NCBI GenBank assembly: GCA_947166275.1
Contig: CAMVDP010000017.1
Coordinates: 1 to 41,661, forward strand
DNA: 41,661 nucleotides
DNA from: an uncultured Clostridia bacterium
Lineage (GTDB): Bacteria > Bacillota > Clostridia > Oscillospirales > Ruminococcaceae
Reading direction: 5' to 3'
Of the stretch, positions 24,718 to 33,390 are shown one piece after another. The first letter of the stretch is position 1, and every line of letters begins with the position of its first letter. A program made the translations under genes and the position numbers. The notes beneath the pieces are model-generated. The model did not search any database and was not told the origin of the DNA. It saw only the letters and a program-made list of their open reading frames with translations.

Positions 24718-25653
24718 TTAAGCATTTTTTGCCTTGTCCGGATGAGCGTTCTTCCAGACTGTCCACGCGGGTCCCGCGATGAACACGGAAGAGTAGCAGC
24801 CCGCAAGAAGTCCGATGAACATCGGGAACACGAAGCTGATGATCGACTCAACGCCGCAGATCATAGCGACAACGCACATCGAAAGTACTGCGATCGCAGT
24901 GGTTATCGTGGTCTTGATGGAACGTGTGAGTGACTGGTTGATCGAAGTGTTCACGAGCTCGTTTATAGTGAGCTTCTTGCCGTAGAGCTTGCGATTCTCA
25001 CGGACACGGTCGTAAAGCACGATAGTGTTGTTTATCGAGTAACCGAGGATCGTGAGTATTACCGCCATGAAGTTCGCATCTATCGGAAGACGCATGAACA
25101 CGAATGTAGCAAATACCATGAATACATCGTTTGCGAGCGCTACGAGAGCGAATGCGCCTGCCGACCAACCACCGATGTTCTTGAAGCGCACAGCGATATA
25201 GATGATGAGCAGCAGGAACGAGAACATTACTGCCACGAAGCACTTGAGGAAGAACGAGAAACCTGCGCTCGGCTTAACGTCCTGGCTGTTCACGAGGGTG
25301 AGGCTGTTCGAAGCGAACTCTTTCTGCAGATCGCTTGTAACGCCTGCCTGTACCTCCGCGGTAAGACCTTCATCGGACGCGAATGTCACCTGAACTGTCT
25401 CAAGGTCGGACCCGAACGCGGAACCGGTCGAAACTCCGACAGTACCGAGATTCATACCTTCGACCTTTGCTTTTACCGCATTCACATCGATCGTACCGGT
25501 GTAGCTGTATGTGAGCATCGTACCGCCCTTGAACTCGATATCTATGGGGATACCGAAAACGAGTCCGGTGATGACGGTCGCGAGTGCGATCACGATCGGG
25601 ATTATGAAGAAGATCTTCTTGTTCTTGAGGAAGTCAAATCTGTTCTTATTCAT
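24718..25653 (-). CDS. secF: Protein translocase subunit SecF
   Basis: A 311-residue subunit of the SecDF complex that uses the proton gradient to pull secreted proteins across the membrane. N-terminal TM at ~14-32, then the periplasmic/extracellular P1 region beginning FGIPIDIEFKGGTMLTYSY. Five C-terminal membrane segments follow from ~130, including GYSINNTIVLYDRVREN and TTITTAIAVLSM. The gene starts three bases after the secD stop, as normal. Separate secD and secF genes (not the fused Bacillus form) are common in Clostridia. Confidence 0.96.
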   Translation of the reverse strand: MNKNRFDFLKNKKIFFIIPIVIALATVITGLVFGIPIDIEFKGGTMLTYSYTGTIDVNAVKAKVEGMNLGTVGVSTGSAFGSDLETVQVTFASDEGLTAEVQAGVTSDLQKEFASNSLTLVNSQDVKPSAGFSFFLKCFVAVMFSFLLLIIYIAVRFKNIGGWSAGAFALVALANDVFMVFATFVFMRLPIDANFMAVILTILGYSINNTIVLYDRVRENRKLYGKKLTINELVNTSINQSLTRSIKTTITTAIAVLSMCVVAMICGVESIISFVFPMFIGLLAGCYSSVFIAGPAWTVWKNAHPDKAKNA

Positions 25654-25656
25654 AAA

Positions 25657-27063
25657 TCAGCCCTCCCTCTTCTTGCCGCCGTAGAGGGCGGGATTTCTGA
25701 ACGCCTTGAACCTCGAGATCGACATGGTCATCAGCCTTGTCGTAAGGATACCAAAGAGGAAGTTGAGCACAACGCCGACTGCAAGCGTGTAACCGAAGGC
25801 GTAGATAGAGCCCGCGGTGGAAACGCCGAACCATGTGAATATCGGAGCGAGGATTATGGAAGCCCAGCTGTCGGGAGTGCCGAACGCGCCCATTAAGATG
25901 ACAGCGATGATAAGCATTGTGATATTGCCGTCAAAAATCGCGGAGAACGCACGCTTGAAGCCGATATACAGCGAACCGTCTATCGTCTTGCCTGCGTAGA
26001 GCTCCTCCTTGATGCGCTCGTTGGTGATAACGTTCGCGTCAACGCCCATGCCGACCGCGAGAATGATACCCGCGATACCGGGGATAGTGAGCGTGAAACT
26101 GTCATTGAACGCGAAGAAGCCTGTAATAGCTGCGAATGTGCCTGCGACCTGACCTGCCAGCGAAATGACTGCCATAACGCCGGGCAGACGATACATGCAG
26201 ATCATAAGGATCGCGATAAGTCCGAACGCGATAACGCCTGCGATAGCCATAGCGTCACGCGCACCTGTACCGAGCGTCGGAGATATGGTGGAGAAGCTGT
26301 CCGTTACAAGCTTGAACGGCAGCGAACCGCCGTTTATCTTATCCGCGAGAGCCTTTGCATCGTCCGCGGTCTCAAAGCTTCCGGAAATGGTAGCCTTACC
26401 GTCGTAGATGACTGCGCTTACCGTCGGAGCGGATATCTCGATATCGTCCATCCAGATAGAGATGCGGCCCTGGTTGCCGTATGCTTCCTGGGTAGCGTTC
26501 TTGAATGCTTCCTTGCCGCTCTCATTGAGCTCAAGGTCAACGAGCCATTCGTGATCCTGAGTGTTGTACATGGGAGATGCCTTTGCTACGTCAGAACCTG
26601 TAAGCACGAGCTCAAGGTCTTCGTATGTCTGTCCTGTTGCGAGCTCACCGCTGTATCCCTTGCGGAATGTAAGCAGTGCGGTCTCACCGAGCTCCTTGAC
26701 CGCCTGCTCGGGGTCAAAGCTGCTGTCATCGGACTGCCACGGGAAGCGGCAGATTATTCTCTTGCTGTTCTGGTCAACGTAAATTTCATAGTCTGTGATG
26801 TTTTTCTCGACCATACGCGTCTCGATTATTGAGCGCGCCGCATCGATATCATCGGTAGTCACATTGAGCGCGTCCTGTGAGGGTGTGAATGTAACATCAA
26901 CGCCTCCGCGGATATCGATACCCCAACGGATATCCTTCACACCTCTGATGTGCGTGGTCTCGATATCACCATAGAACGTGCTGAATCCTGCTATCGCGAA
27001 GTATGTGAACACCGCGATAAGAATGAACACGATAAAAAACACCGGCTTTTTTACCTGCTTCAA
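25657..27063 (-). CDS. secD: Protein translocase subunit SecD
   Basis: A 468-residue partner of SecF. TM1 (~7-27) is followed by WGIDIRGGVDVTFTPS, the conserved start of the P1 domain, which is shorter than in proteobacteria. The C-terminal block of membrane helices (~265-450) contains ILAVGMGVDANVITNERIKEEL, with the Asp implicated in proton transfer, and AFSAIFDGNITMLI. The start is TTG (27061-27063); no ATG is available upstream in frame and GGAGTGAG precedes at a slightly long distance. It has its own promoter at 27109-27137. YajC, which joins SecDF, is encoded at 33.4-33.8 kb. Confidence 0.96.
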   Translation of the reverse strand: MKQVKKPVFFIVFILIAVFTYFAIAGFSTFYGDIETTHIRGVKDIRWGIDIRGGVDVTFTPSQDALNVTTDDIDAARSIIETRMVEKNITDYEIYVDQNSKRIICRFPWQSDDSSFDPEQAVKELGETALLTFRKGYSGELATGQTYEDLELVLTGSDVAKASPMYNTQDHEWLVDLELNESGKEAFKNATQEAYGNQGRISIWMDDIEISAPTVSAVIYDGKATISGSFETADDAKALADKINGGSLPFKLVTDSFSTISPTLGTGARDAMAIAGVIAFGLIAILMICMYRLPGVMAVISLAGQVAGTFAAITGFFAFNDSFTLTIPGIAGIILAVGMGVDANVITNERIKEELYAGKTIDGSLYIGFKRAFSAIFDGNITMLIIAVILMGAFGTPDSWASIILAPIFTWFGVSTAGSIYAFGYTLAVGVVLNFLFGILTTRLMTMSISRFKAFRNPALYGGKKREG

Positions 27064-27108
27064 TTTTTGGTCTCACTCCGTTTCTTTTGCTAATGGAAAT
27101 ACTATAAT

Positions 27109-27137
27109 ATTATAGTGCATAACCGCAAATAAGTCAA
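27109..27137 (-). promoter_or_regulatory. Promoter of secDF
   Basis: Minus-strand TTGACT (27132-27137), 17 bases, TATAAT (27109-27114). The -10 lies within a perfect 14-bp AT palindrome, CTATAATATTATAG (27102-27115). Confidence 0.82.
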
Positions 27138-27186
27138 GCATTTTCTTTCATTTATTCTATTATTTGCCGCATAAATCGTCAAAATG

Positions 27187-27220
27187 CACATTACGGCAGC
27201 ATAATTGCCGCCGTAATGTG
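27187..27220 (-). terminator. Hairpin terminator after purB
   Basis: CACATTACGGC and GCCGTAATGTG form a perfect 11-bp stem on the minus strand after purB. The following T-run is short (ATTTTG). Confidence 0.75.
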
Positions 27221-27247
27221 ATATTTATGCGTACTTTGTCTGTGCGA

Positions 27248-28684
27248 TCATACTGAAAGCTCTGCTTTTTCACCGAGCACATCCTTGTTTGCTTCAAGCA
27301 CCGGACGGACTACCTCGCTCAGGAACTCCGTCACCTGCTCGGGAGCGCGTCCCGTGAAATGCTCCGGCTGCAGCGTCGCGAGTATCTCTTCCTTGGTTAT
27401 GCCGAACAGCGGATCTGCGGCTATGAGGTCGACGAGGTTGTTCTCTCCACCCTCTTCCTTGACTACCTTCGCGGCCGCCATGCTGTGCTTACGTATCGCC
27501 TCGTGGAGCTGCTGACGGTCGCCGCCCTTCTTGACCGCGTCCATCATTATGTTCTCCGTCGCCATGAACGGGAGCTCCTTCATAACGCGCTGGCGCACCA
27601 CCTTATCATATACCACAAGCTTGCTCGTGACATTGAGCATTATATTGAGTATCGCGTCGGACGCGAGGAACGCCTCCGCCACCGCTATACGTTTGTTTGC
27701 ACTGTCGTCGAGCGTGCGCTCGAACCACTGCGTACCCGCTGTGAACGCGGGATTGAGCACATCTATCATAACATAGCGGGAAAGCGCCGTGATACGCTCG
27801 GAGCGCATCGGGTTGCGCTTATATGCCATCGCCGACGAGCCTATCTGGTTCTTTTCGAAGGGTTCCTCTATCTCCTTGAAGTTCTGCAGCAGGCGGATAT
27901 CGTAACTGAACTTCGAGCAGCTCTCCGCGAGACCCGCGAGCGCCGATACCACCTGATAGTCGAGCTTTCTCGGATAGGTCTGACCGCTCACCGCGAAGCA
28001 GCTGTCAAAGCCCATTTCCTCGGCTATCATCTGCTCAAGCTTCTTTATCTTCTCGCTGTCGCCGTCGAACAGCTCGACAAAGCTTGCCTGTGTGCCTGTC
28101 GTGCCCTTCTGACCGAGAAGCTTCAGATTTTTCGTGCGGTATTCGATCTCCTCAAGATCCATGAGAAGCTCCTGCATCCAGAGCGTCGCACGCTTGCCCA
28201 CCGTTGTGAGTTGGGCGGGCTGAAGGTGAGTGTACGCAAGGCACGGCATGTCCTTGTATTTCTCCGCGAAGTCCGCAAGGTTCGCTATAACGTTAACAAG
28301 CTTTCTGTGTATTATCCCGAGAGCATCGCGCATTACGATGACATCGGTGTTGTCGCCCACGTAGCACGAGGTCGCGCCGAGATGTATGATGCCCTTCGCC
28401 TTCGGGCAGACAAGGCCGTATGCGTAAACGTGCGACATTACATCGTGGCGCACTTCCTTTTCTCGTTCCTCCGCCTTTGCGAAGTCTATGTTATCTATGT
28501 TAGCTTCGAGTTCTGCCACCTGCTCCTCGGTTATATCCAGTCCGAGCTTCATCTCCGCGCGCGCAAGAGCTGTCCACAGCCTGCGGAACGTTGAGAATTT
28601 CTTCTGTGCCGAGAACACGTACTGCATTTCCTCGCTTGCATAGCGTGTACAGAACGGGCTTTCGTAAGTATCGTATTTTGTCAT
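27248..28684 (-). CDS. purB: Adenylosuccinate lyase
   Basis: A 478-residue homotetrameric enzyme that catalyses two fumarate-releasing steps: SAICAR to AICAR in purine synthesis and adenylosuccinate to AMP. Superfamily landmarks: DVMSHVYAYG (~80-89), HLGATSCYVGDNTD (~101-114), TQAS-type catalytic region at GTTGTQASFVELF (~199-211), and the flexible signature loop GSSAMAYKRNPMRSE with the catalytic Ser. The length and the N-terminal TYESPF/RYAS start match the clostridial/animal-like PurB subgroup. GGAGG lies just before the ATG. It is monocistronic with its own promoter and terminator; no other pur gene is in the window. Confidence 0.97.
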   Translation of the reverse strand: MTKYDTYESPFCTRYASEEMQYVFSAQKKFSTFRRLWTALARAEMKLGLDITEEQVAELEANIDNIDFAKAEEREKEVRHDVMSHVYAYGLVCPKAKGIIHLGATSCYVGDNTDVIVMRDALGIIHRKLVNVIANLADFAEKYKDMPCLAYTHLQPAQLTTVGKRATLWMQELLMDLEEIEYRTKNLKLLGQKGTTGTQASFVELFDGDSEKIKKLEQMIAEEMGFDSCFAVSGQTYPRKLDYQVVSALAGLAESCSKFSYDIRLLQNFKEIEEPFEKNQIGSSAMAYKRNPMRSERITALSRYVMIDVLNPAFTAGTQWFERTLDDSANKRIAVAEAFLASDAILNIMLNVTSKLVVYDKVVRQRVMKELPFMATENIMMDAVKKGGDRQQLHEAIRKHSMAAAKVVKEEGGENNLVDLIAADPLFGITKEEILATLQPEHFTGRAPEQVTEFLSEVVRPVLEANKDVLGEKAELSV

Positions 28685-28720
28685 TTTATGCGTCCTCCGT
28701 TTGGTTTTTCCGATACTGCT

Positions 28721-28749
28721 ATTTTACCATAAATCGCTGTAATTTACAA
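28721..28749 (-). promoter_or_regulatory. Promoter of purB
   Basis: Minus-strand TTGTAA (28744-28749), 17 bases, TAAAAT (28721-28726). I see no PurR-type box or purine riboswitch in the short leader. Confidence 0.7.
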
Positions 28750-28797
28750 CCATATTATCAAAAATTCGCAAATTTTTGAAAAAATTTAAAAAATCAC

Positions 28798-28826
28798 TTG
28801 ACAAATCGATACTGATGTGATAAAAT
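28798..28826 (+). promoter_or_regulatory. Promoter of tRNA-Gln
   Basis: TTGACA (28798-28803), 17 bases, TAAAAT (28821-28826), about 20 bases before the tRNA. Confidence 0.88.
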
Positions 28827-28846
28827 TGAAAAGCTGATATGAATAC

Positions 28847-28922
28847 TGCGGTGTAGCCAAGCGGTAAGGCACCTGACTCTGACTCAGGCATTTCCGGGGT
28901 TCAAATCCCTGCACCGCAACCA
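28847..28922 (+). tRNA. tRNA-Gln (anticodon CTG)
   Basis: A complete cloverleaf of 76 bases with an encoded CCA end. The acceptor stem TGCGGTG pairs with CACCGCA, followed by discriminator A and CCA. The D arm is AGCCAAGCGGTAAGGC. The anticodon stem CCTGA/TCAGG encloses loop CTCTGAC with anticodon CTG. The T arm has the GGTTCAAATCC consensus. Identity Gln is by anticodon and by similarity to bacterial tRNA-Gln. It is monocistronic between its own promoter and terminator. Confidence 0.96.
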
Positions 28923-28939
28923 GGCGCACGGCGCCACCT

Positions 28940-28975
28940 AAACCGTATGGCAAGTTTCTGCTATACGGTTTTTTT
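28940..28975 (+). terminator. Terminator after tRNA-Gln
   Basis: AACCGTATGGC (28941-28951) pairs with GCTATACGGTT (28960-28970) with one G-T pair, followed by a long T-run. Confidence 0.9.
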
Positions 28976-29032
28976 CTGCCTCGCAGTTCGGAGCAAGGGC
29001 AGAGCACGAAAAAAAGGAAGGAGATCTCCGCC

Positions 29033-31078
29033 ATGACACATTACAGGCTTGCCGTGCTCGGCGCGGTGGTATTCTCATGCTTCCTGATCTCATCATACAT
29101 CGGTAGCCTCGCCTCCGTCTTATGCTTCGCGATATGCGGGGCGGCAGCACTCACTATACGCTTCACTCTGAAAAACAAGCCCGCAGTCTTTTTCCTTACA
29201 GGCATGACTGCGGCTTTTCTTATTTACGGCGCGTACTCGGCAGTATTCATCGACCCGGTCGAAAAACTGTACGGCAGTCAGCAGGATGTGACCGCAAAGG
29301 TGCTCTCCGTGAGTGCGCCGGACAATGACACCGTTCGCATGACCTGCTCGGGCAGCGCAGGAGGGGTACCGCTGAAATTTACGCTGTTCTGTGCAGATAC
29401 CGGCATCGAGACCGGCGACACGATATCGACCTGCATAAAGCTGTCAAAGCCGCAGGCATCCGCCTCGTGGAACGGAGACTACGACTACTCCCACGGGGTA
29501 TTCGTCCGTGCGTCCGCGACAGATATCGTCGTTACGGAAAAGCACTCCGGCTTCTCGCTCACCTCGGCGCTCACCGCTTATTCCGCTTATCTGCGGGATC
29601 TGGTAAGAGAGCATCTGCCCGGTGAAGAGGGCGACCTCATGCTCGCGGTATGCTTCGGCGACAAGAGCCGCATGAGCGCGGAGCTGTCCGACGCCGTACT
29701 GCGCAGCGGGCTGTCACACATGACCGCGGTTTCGGGAATGCACATCTCGCTCATCGTAACGGCGGTCATGTCACTGCTGTCACTGGCAGGCGCGGGCAGG
29801 ATGCGTGTCGTGCGGTTCTGTGCCGCGACAGCACTGTCACTGGTATTCATGGTGTTCTTCAACATGACCGCATCGGTATGCAGAAGCGGCATCATGCTGA
29901 TAGCCTGCTACGGCTCTGTGCTGTTAAGACGCGGCAGCTCGCCCGTGAATGCTCTCGGGGCGGCGACACTGCTGATACTGCTCACCGAGCCGTGTGCCTG
30001 CCGGGATATGGGACTTATGCTGTCGGTGTGCGGCACACTTGGCGCGGTATCACTTGCGCCGAAGCTCGGGGAGCTGCTGCGCCGCAGGTGGGAGCTTCCC
30101 GGGTGGGCGGACACGGTGCTTGTATGCGTATGCGCGTCATACTGCACGCTGCCGGTGAGCGCGCTTGCGTTCGGGAAGCTGTCGCCGGTTTCGGTAGTAT
30201 CATCGCTGGCAGTGTACCCGCTGTTTTTCGGGATAATGACAACAGCGCTTATCATCATGTTTTCGGGCGGGCTTCTGGCTCCGGCAATACTGCTCCCCGC
30301 GGGAGTGCTGCTCAAAGCCATGATCGCGATCATGCGGGCACTCGCCGGGTTCAGATACAGCTGTGTGAGCATAAGCGGAGACTGGCTTATCCCGTTCATC
30401 GCAGTCTCCGCGGTGTTCATCGCGCTGACCGCAGCTGTCACATCGGGGTCAGACAAGCGCCTGAACTATCGTACTGCTGCCGCGGTATTCTTCGCGGCGG
30501 CTCTCACCGGTCTCGTGACCGCGCAGAAAGTGCATGACAACGGACTTACCCGCATATTCGTATACTCCGACGGCAAGGACTGCCTCGCGGCGGTCGCCAA
30601 TGACCGCGGAGTTTCAGCATACTGCACGGCGGTGACAAAGAAGCTTTCATCGGCAGCGTACTCGCTGCTCACCGACCTGGGCGCGCAGCGATACGATCTG
30701 CTGTGCGTAATGGACGAGAAGAAACGCAGCGCTGTGAGCTCAAAAGCGTTCGACTCGATAAACGCGCTTGAGAAGCGATATCTCGATAACACCGAGAAGG
30801 TGTATGATGTCTGCGGCAGGTACACTGCCGAGGTATACGAAGATATGGTGCTGCTGGATATCGGCGGTGTGAGCGTATCGATCTCCGATGCGGCAGCCGC
30901 AGAGGTCTACGGCGGACATGACATCGGGATATACAGCGGATACAAAAAGTCCGCGAACTGCGACATAAACGGTGTGACGGTCATGTGCGACAAGCGGTAT
31001 ACCGATGCCGCGCACAACGCATATCTCACCGAGACCGTGCTGCTCATCTCTCCCGACGGCAGAGTAATGATAAAATAG
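29033..31078 (+). CDS. ComEC/Rec2-type DNA-uptake channel protein
   Basis: A 681-residue polytopic membrane protein. N-terminal membrane helices (~5-70) precede an OB-like extracellular domain (~75-170). The Competence domain follows (~195-465) with the conserved SHMTAVSGMHISLI motif and about eight helices. The C-terminal ~170 residues occupy the place of the ComEC metallo-beta-lactamase nuclease domain but lack the HxHxDH metal motif; the region where it should be reads YDLLCVMDEKKRS. ComEC forms the channel for single-stranded DNA in transformation, and the nuclease domain degrades the other strand. Loss of metal ligands makes nuclease activity unlikely. AAGGAGATC precedes the ATG. No other competence gene is near. 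Confidence 0.9.
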   Translation: MTHYRLAVLGAVVFSCFLISSYIGSLASVLCFAICGAAALTIRFTLKNKPAVFFLTGMTAAFLIYGAYSAVFIDPVEKLYGSQQDVTAKVLSVSAPDNDTVRMTCSGSAGGVPLKFTLFCADTGIETGDTISTCIKLSKPQASASWNGDYDYSHGVFVRASATDIVVTEKHSGFSLTSALTAYSAYLRDLVREHLPGEEGDLMLAVCFGDKSRMSAELSDAVLRSGLSHMTAVSGMHISLIVTAVMSLLSLAGAGRMRVVRFCAATALSLVFMVFFNMTASVCRSGIMLIACYGSVLLRRGSSPVNALGAATLLILLTEPCACRDMGLMLSVCGTLGAVSLAPKLGELLRRRWELPGWADTVLVCVCASYCTLPVSALAFGKLSPVSVVSSLAVYPLFFGIMTTALIIMFSGGLLAPAILLPAGVLLKAMIAIMRALAGFRYSCVSISGDWLIPFIAVSAVFIALTAAVTSGSDKRLNYRTAAAVFFAAALTGLVTAQKVHDNGLTRIFVYSDGKDCLAAVANDRGVSAYCTAVTKKLSSAAYSLLTDLGAQRYDLLCVMDEKKRSAVSSKAFDSINALEKRYLDNTEKVYDVCGRYTAEVYEDMVLLDIGGVSVSISDAAAAEVYGGHDIGIYSGYKKSANCDINGVTVMCDKRYTDAAHNAYLTETVLLISPDGRVMIK

Positions 31079-31080
31079 CA

Positions 31081-31111
31081 AAAACAGCAGGCGTGCTCCG
31101 CCTGCTGTTTT
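31081..31111. terminator. Bidirectional terminator after comEC
   Basis: AAAACAGCAGGCG (31081-31093), five-base loop, CGCCTGCTGTTTT (31099-31111). Perfect 13-bp stem with A- and T-runs between convergent genes. Confidence 0.92.
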
Positions 31112-31114
31112 ATT

Positions 31115-31450
31115 TTATTGTTCGTCGCTGCCGTCGTCCGTCTCGTCCGCGCCGTCTGCGCGTCCGATGACCTGCGGCGGATTAGAGTCAGGCATAAGAT
31201 GCCGCTGGATGACCGCCATTATCTCATCGAGGCGCTGTCCGCCTATGCCTCTTATCTGGCTTAAGTCCTCACGGAGCTTTGCCATATCCACGTTCACGGA
31301 AGTGCCGGCATCGTCGGTCTTCAGCTTACCGTAAAGGTTCTCGTATGTGTTGATGATGAAATTTCCTCTGTCATCATCGCTCAAGCCCTTAACTGTCTCA
31401 AATATCTCTTTTGTGAAGTTCTCATAGAACCCTGCGCCGTCTTTGGACAT
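31115..31450 (-). CDS. Hypothetical acidic protein
   Basis: A 111-residue soluble protein I do not recognise. It is predicted mostly helical (FYENFTKEIFETVKGLSDDDRGNF, then KLREDLSQIRGIGGQRLDEIMAVIQRHL) with an acidic disordered tail rich in Asp. The frame is open to 31498, but that part contains the promoter. ATG 31448-31450 follows GAGGGGTGATG and is downstream of the -10 element, so it is the start. It has no cysteine, no signal and no membrane segment. It lies downstream of the M23 peptidase gene but has its own consensus promoter. Confidence 0.75.
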   Translation of the reverse strand: MSKDGAGFYENFTKEIFETVKGLSDDDRGNFIINTYENLYGKLKTDDAGTSVNVDMAKLREDLSQIRGIGGQRLDEIMAVIQRHLMPDSNPPQVIGRADGADETDDGSDEQ

Positions 31451-31469
31451 ATCATCATCACCCCTCAAT

Positions 31470-31498
31470 ATTATATCAGCACTTTCGCGGATTGTCAA
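31470..31498 (-). promoter_or_regulatory. Consensus promoter of the 111-residue protein
   Basis: Minus-strand TTGACA (31493-31498), 17 bases, TATAAT (31470-31475). All positions match. Its position proves that the upstream extension of the frame is not coding. Confidence 0.92.
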
Positions 31499-31513
31499 GT
31501 ACAGTACAGCGGT

Positions 31514-33286
31514 TTAGTAGTATACATGCTCAAGGTAGTTTATCGGGTTGAGCTTCACATTACCCATGCGCACCTCGAAGTGCAGATGCGGTCCGGTAAC
31601 ATAGCCGCTGCTTCCTTCCTTGGCTATCATCTGACCCTGGATCACCTGTTCGCCGACGGAGACCAGCAGCTCGCTGCAGTGTCCGTACAATGTCTGGTAG
31701 CCGTTGCCGTGGTCGATGATGACGCAGTTACCGTAGCCGTAGTTCCAGCCCGAGTGCATTACAGTGCCGCTCGCTCCGGCGTATATCGGTGCGCCGTAGC
31801 TCTGGACGATATCTATGCCCACATGACCCGCATATCCGCCGTCCCAGTAGGTGAGCTCACTTACATGGCTCTTGCCTACCTCCATAGGCCAGATGAACTT
31901 GCCATAGCCCGCATCCGCAGACGAGTACTGTTCAGGCGGTATCTTGGTACCGAGAGCGATTCGCTCTGTGACAGGGTTGGACACGACTCCTGCCGAGGTA
32001 ATGCGGCGCGAGGTCTCGATGTTGTTCACATAAGTCACGGAAGCCGTGATATGATTGATGCCGTTGACGCCCGCGGTAGTTACGCGCGAAACGCCGTTGT
32101 ACAACGAATCGTCGTTGTAGTATTCGGTAGCGTACGCGACCGGGGTGTCATACTCCTCCGTTACGGAAACGTTGACTGAAAGGAACGGTATCTCATCTCT
32201 GATCTTCACGTGGTCGCCGGCTGCCAAAGCTCCCTCGCCAAGCAAGGGATTCATAAGCCTGCCCTGGCGGAGCGTGATGCCGACTTTATCGCATATACCG
32301 GCAAGGGTGTCTCCCTCCTCGGCTATATAATAGCCCGCGTTCGCCTTTATGCTCGTAAGCTGTGACACGAGCCAGTCGGTATCGATGATACTTCCCGAGA
32401 GATAAAGACCCGCGGTGGAGTATTCAAGCGAATCGCGGAACGAAACATCCGCGTTCGGGTGAGCTTCCCTGTACTTCTGTAGCAGCCCGTCAAGCGCTTC
32501 CGCCACGGGAGTGTTGTCCGGTACCGCGCCCTGGAACACGCCGTTGAGATAGAAGCCGTAGGCGTACTCGACCTTGACATCGGAATACTCGAGTATCATA
32601 TCCGCGACCTGATACTTGGTGAGCATCGAGCTCGACCCGGCAAGCTCGATGGAGAACTCGGGTTCGAGGCGTATGCTCTCATCGCTGCCGAGGTAGTTGA
32701 TACGCTCTTTGAGTATCTCGTCCGCGTCATAGTAGACCTGCTCATTCTCGATATATCCGAGAAGCTTGTCGTTGACGGTCAGCTTCACGCAGTAATCGAT
32801 CCCCGAAGCATAGGACACTATATTAAACAGGAACAGCAGGCTCACTATCGGCGCCACGATGTTGAACAGCGTGACAACGACGCCTGTGCTGCCGAACACG
32901 AACTCGCCGAGGTGCGAGAACGCTATTTTAAGTGCGGCTCCGAAGCCCTTCGCGGCTCTGTTCTCACGGATATCACTGCGTGCGCGCTTCAGAGCATGAA
33001 GCACCTTCAGGAACGGTGACATCATAAGCACGAGAAGATACCCGATGCGCTTCAGAAGCTCTTCGACAAGGTTCTCCGACCTCTTCCACACATACGCTGC
33101 AAGCTTTGCTGTGCCCTTTGCCACTCTTTTTGCGAGATCGACGAATATCAGTACTATGTATCTGCCGAACTTGGAGAGATATACTCCGAGCTCGTCCAGT
33201 GTCTTATTCATCTTTTCCCTGAAAGCAGCTCCGCCGGTGCCGTTTTCTCCGGCTGCCGCGACATTTTCGCTCACACCGTCGCTCAA
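31514..33286 (-). CDS. M23 peptidase with LysM and G5 domains
   Basis: A 590-residue peptidoglycan endopeptidase-like protein. A long cytoplasmic/amphipathic N-terminus (~1-125) precedes one membrane segment (VVTLFNIVAPIVSLLFLFNIV, ~135-155). An extracellular part follows, with a LysM motif (YIAEEGDTLAGICDKVGI, ~315-365), a G5-like beta domain (~369-448) and a C-terminal M23 domain. The M23 zinc ligands are visible: HVGID (His ~488 and Asp four residues on) and GPHLHFE near the end. G5 and LysM bind peptidoglycan sugars. The start is TTG (33284-33286), eight bases after GGAGG; the nearer ATG opens a two-codon frame (ATG CTT TGA). A cell-wall remodelling role is likely. Confidence 0.92.
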   Translation of the reverse strand: MSDGVSENVAAAGENGTGGAAFREKMNKTLDELGVYLSKFGRYIVLIFVDLAKRVAKGTAKLAAYVWKRSENLVEELLKRIGYLLVLMMSPFLKVLHALKRARSDIRENRAAKGFGAALKIAFSHLGEFVFGSTGVVVTLFNIVAPIVSLLFLFNIVSYASGIDYCVKLTVNDKLLGYIENEQVYYDADEILKERINYLGSDESIRLEPEFSIELAGSSSMLTKYQVADMILEYSDVKVEYAYGFYLNGVFQGAVPDNTPVAEALDGLLQKYREAHPNADVSFRDSLEYSTAGLYLSGSIIDTDWLVSQLTSIKANAGYYIAEEGDTLAGICDKVGITLRQGRLMNPLLGEGALAAGDHVKIRDEIPFLSVNVSVTEEYDTPVAYATEYYNDDSLYNGVSRVTTAGVNGINHITASVTYVNNIETSRRITSAGVVSNPVTERIALGTKIPPEQYSSADAGYGKFIWPMEVGKSHVSELTYWDGGYAGHVGIDIVQSYGAPIYAGASGTVMHSGWNYGYGNCVIIDHGNGYQTLYGHCSELLVSVGEQVIQGQMIAKEGSSGYVTGPHLHFEVRMGNVKLNPINYLEHVYY

Positions 33287-33330
33287 AGCATATCCCTCCT
33301 TCCGTTGTTATTTATAAGTACGGACTTCAA

Positions 33331-33371
33331 AGGCGGCAGACACATTTCCCGCAAGGGGTGTTCTGCCGCCT
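33331..33371 (-). terminator. Hairpin after yajC
   Basis: AGGCGGCAGA (33331-33340) pairs with TCTGCCGCCT (33362-33371), with CAC/GTG inside. On the minus strand only CCTTTG follows, so it may be a weak terminator or an attenuator ahead of the M23 gene, which has no obvious promoter of its own. Confidence 0.6.
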
Positions 33372-33390
33372 CTTCATGCGCCGAACAGAA

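Noticed and set aside
24671-24766. 32-residue N-terminal extension of the isomerase-like protein
   Set aside because: It overlaps the secF terminator, and a well-placed ribosome-binding site marks the ATG at 24670.
27359-28594. 411-codon frame antisense to purB
   Set aside because: Same reasoning: opposite strand of a well-conserved enzyme, no signals for its own expression.
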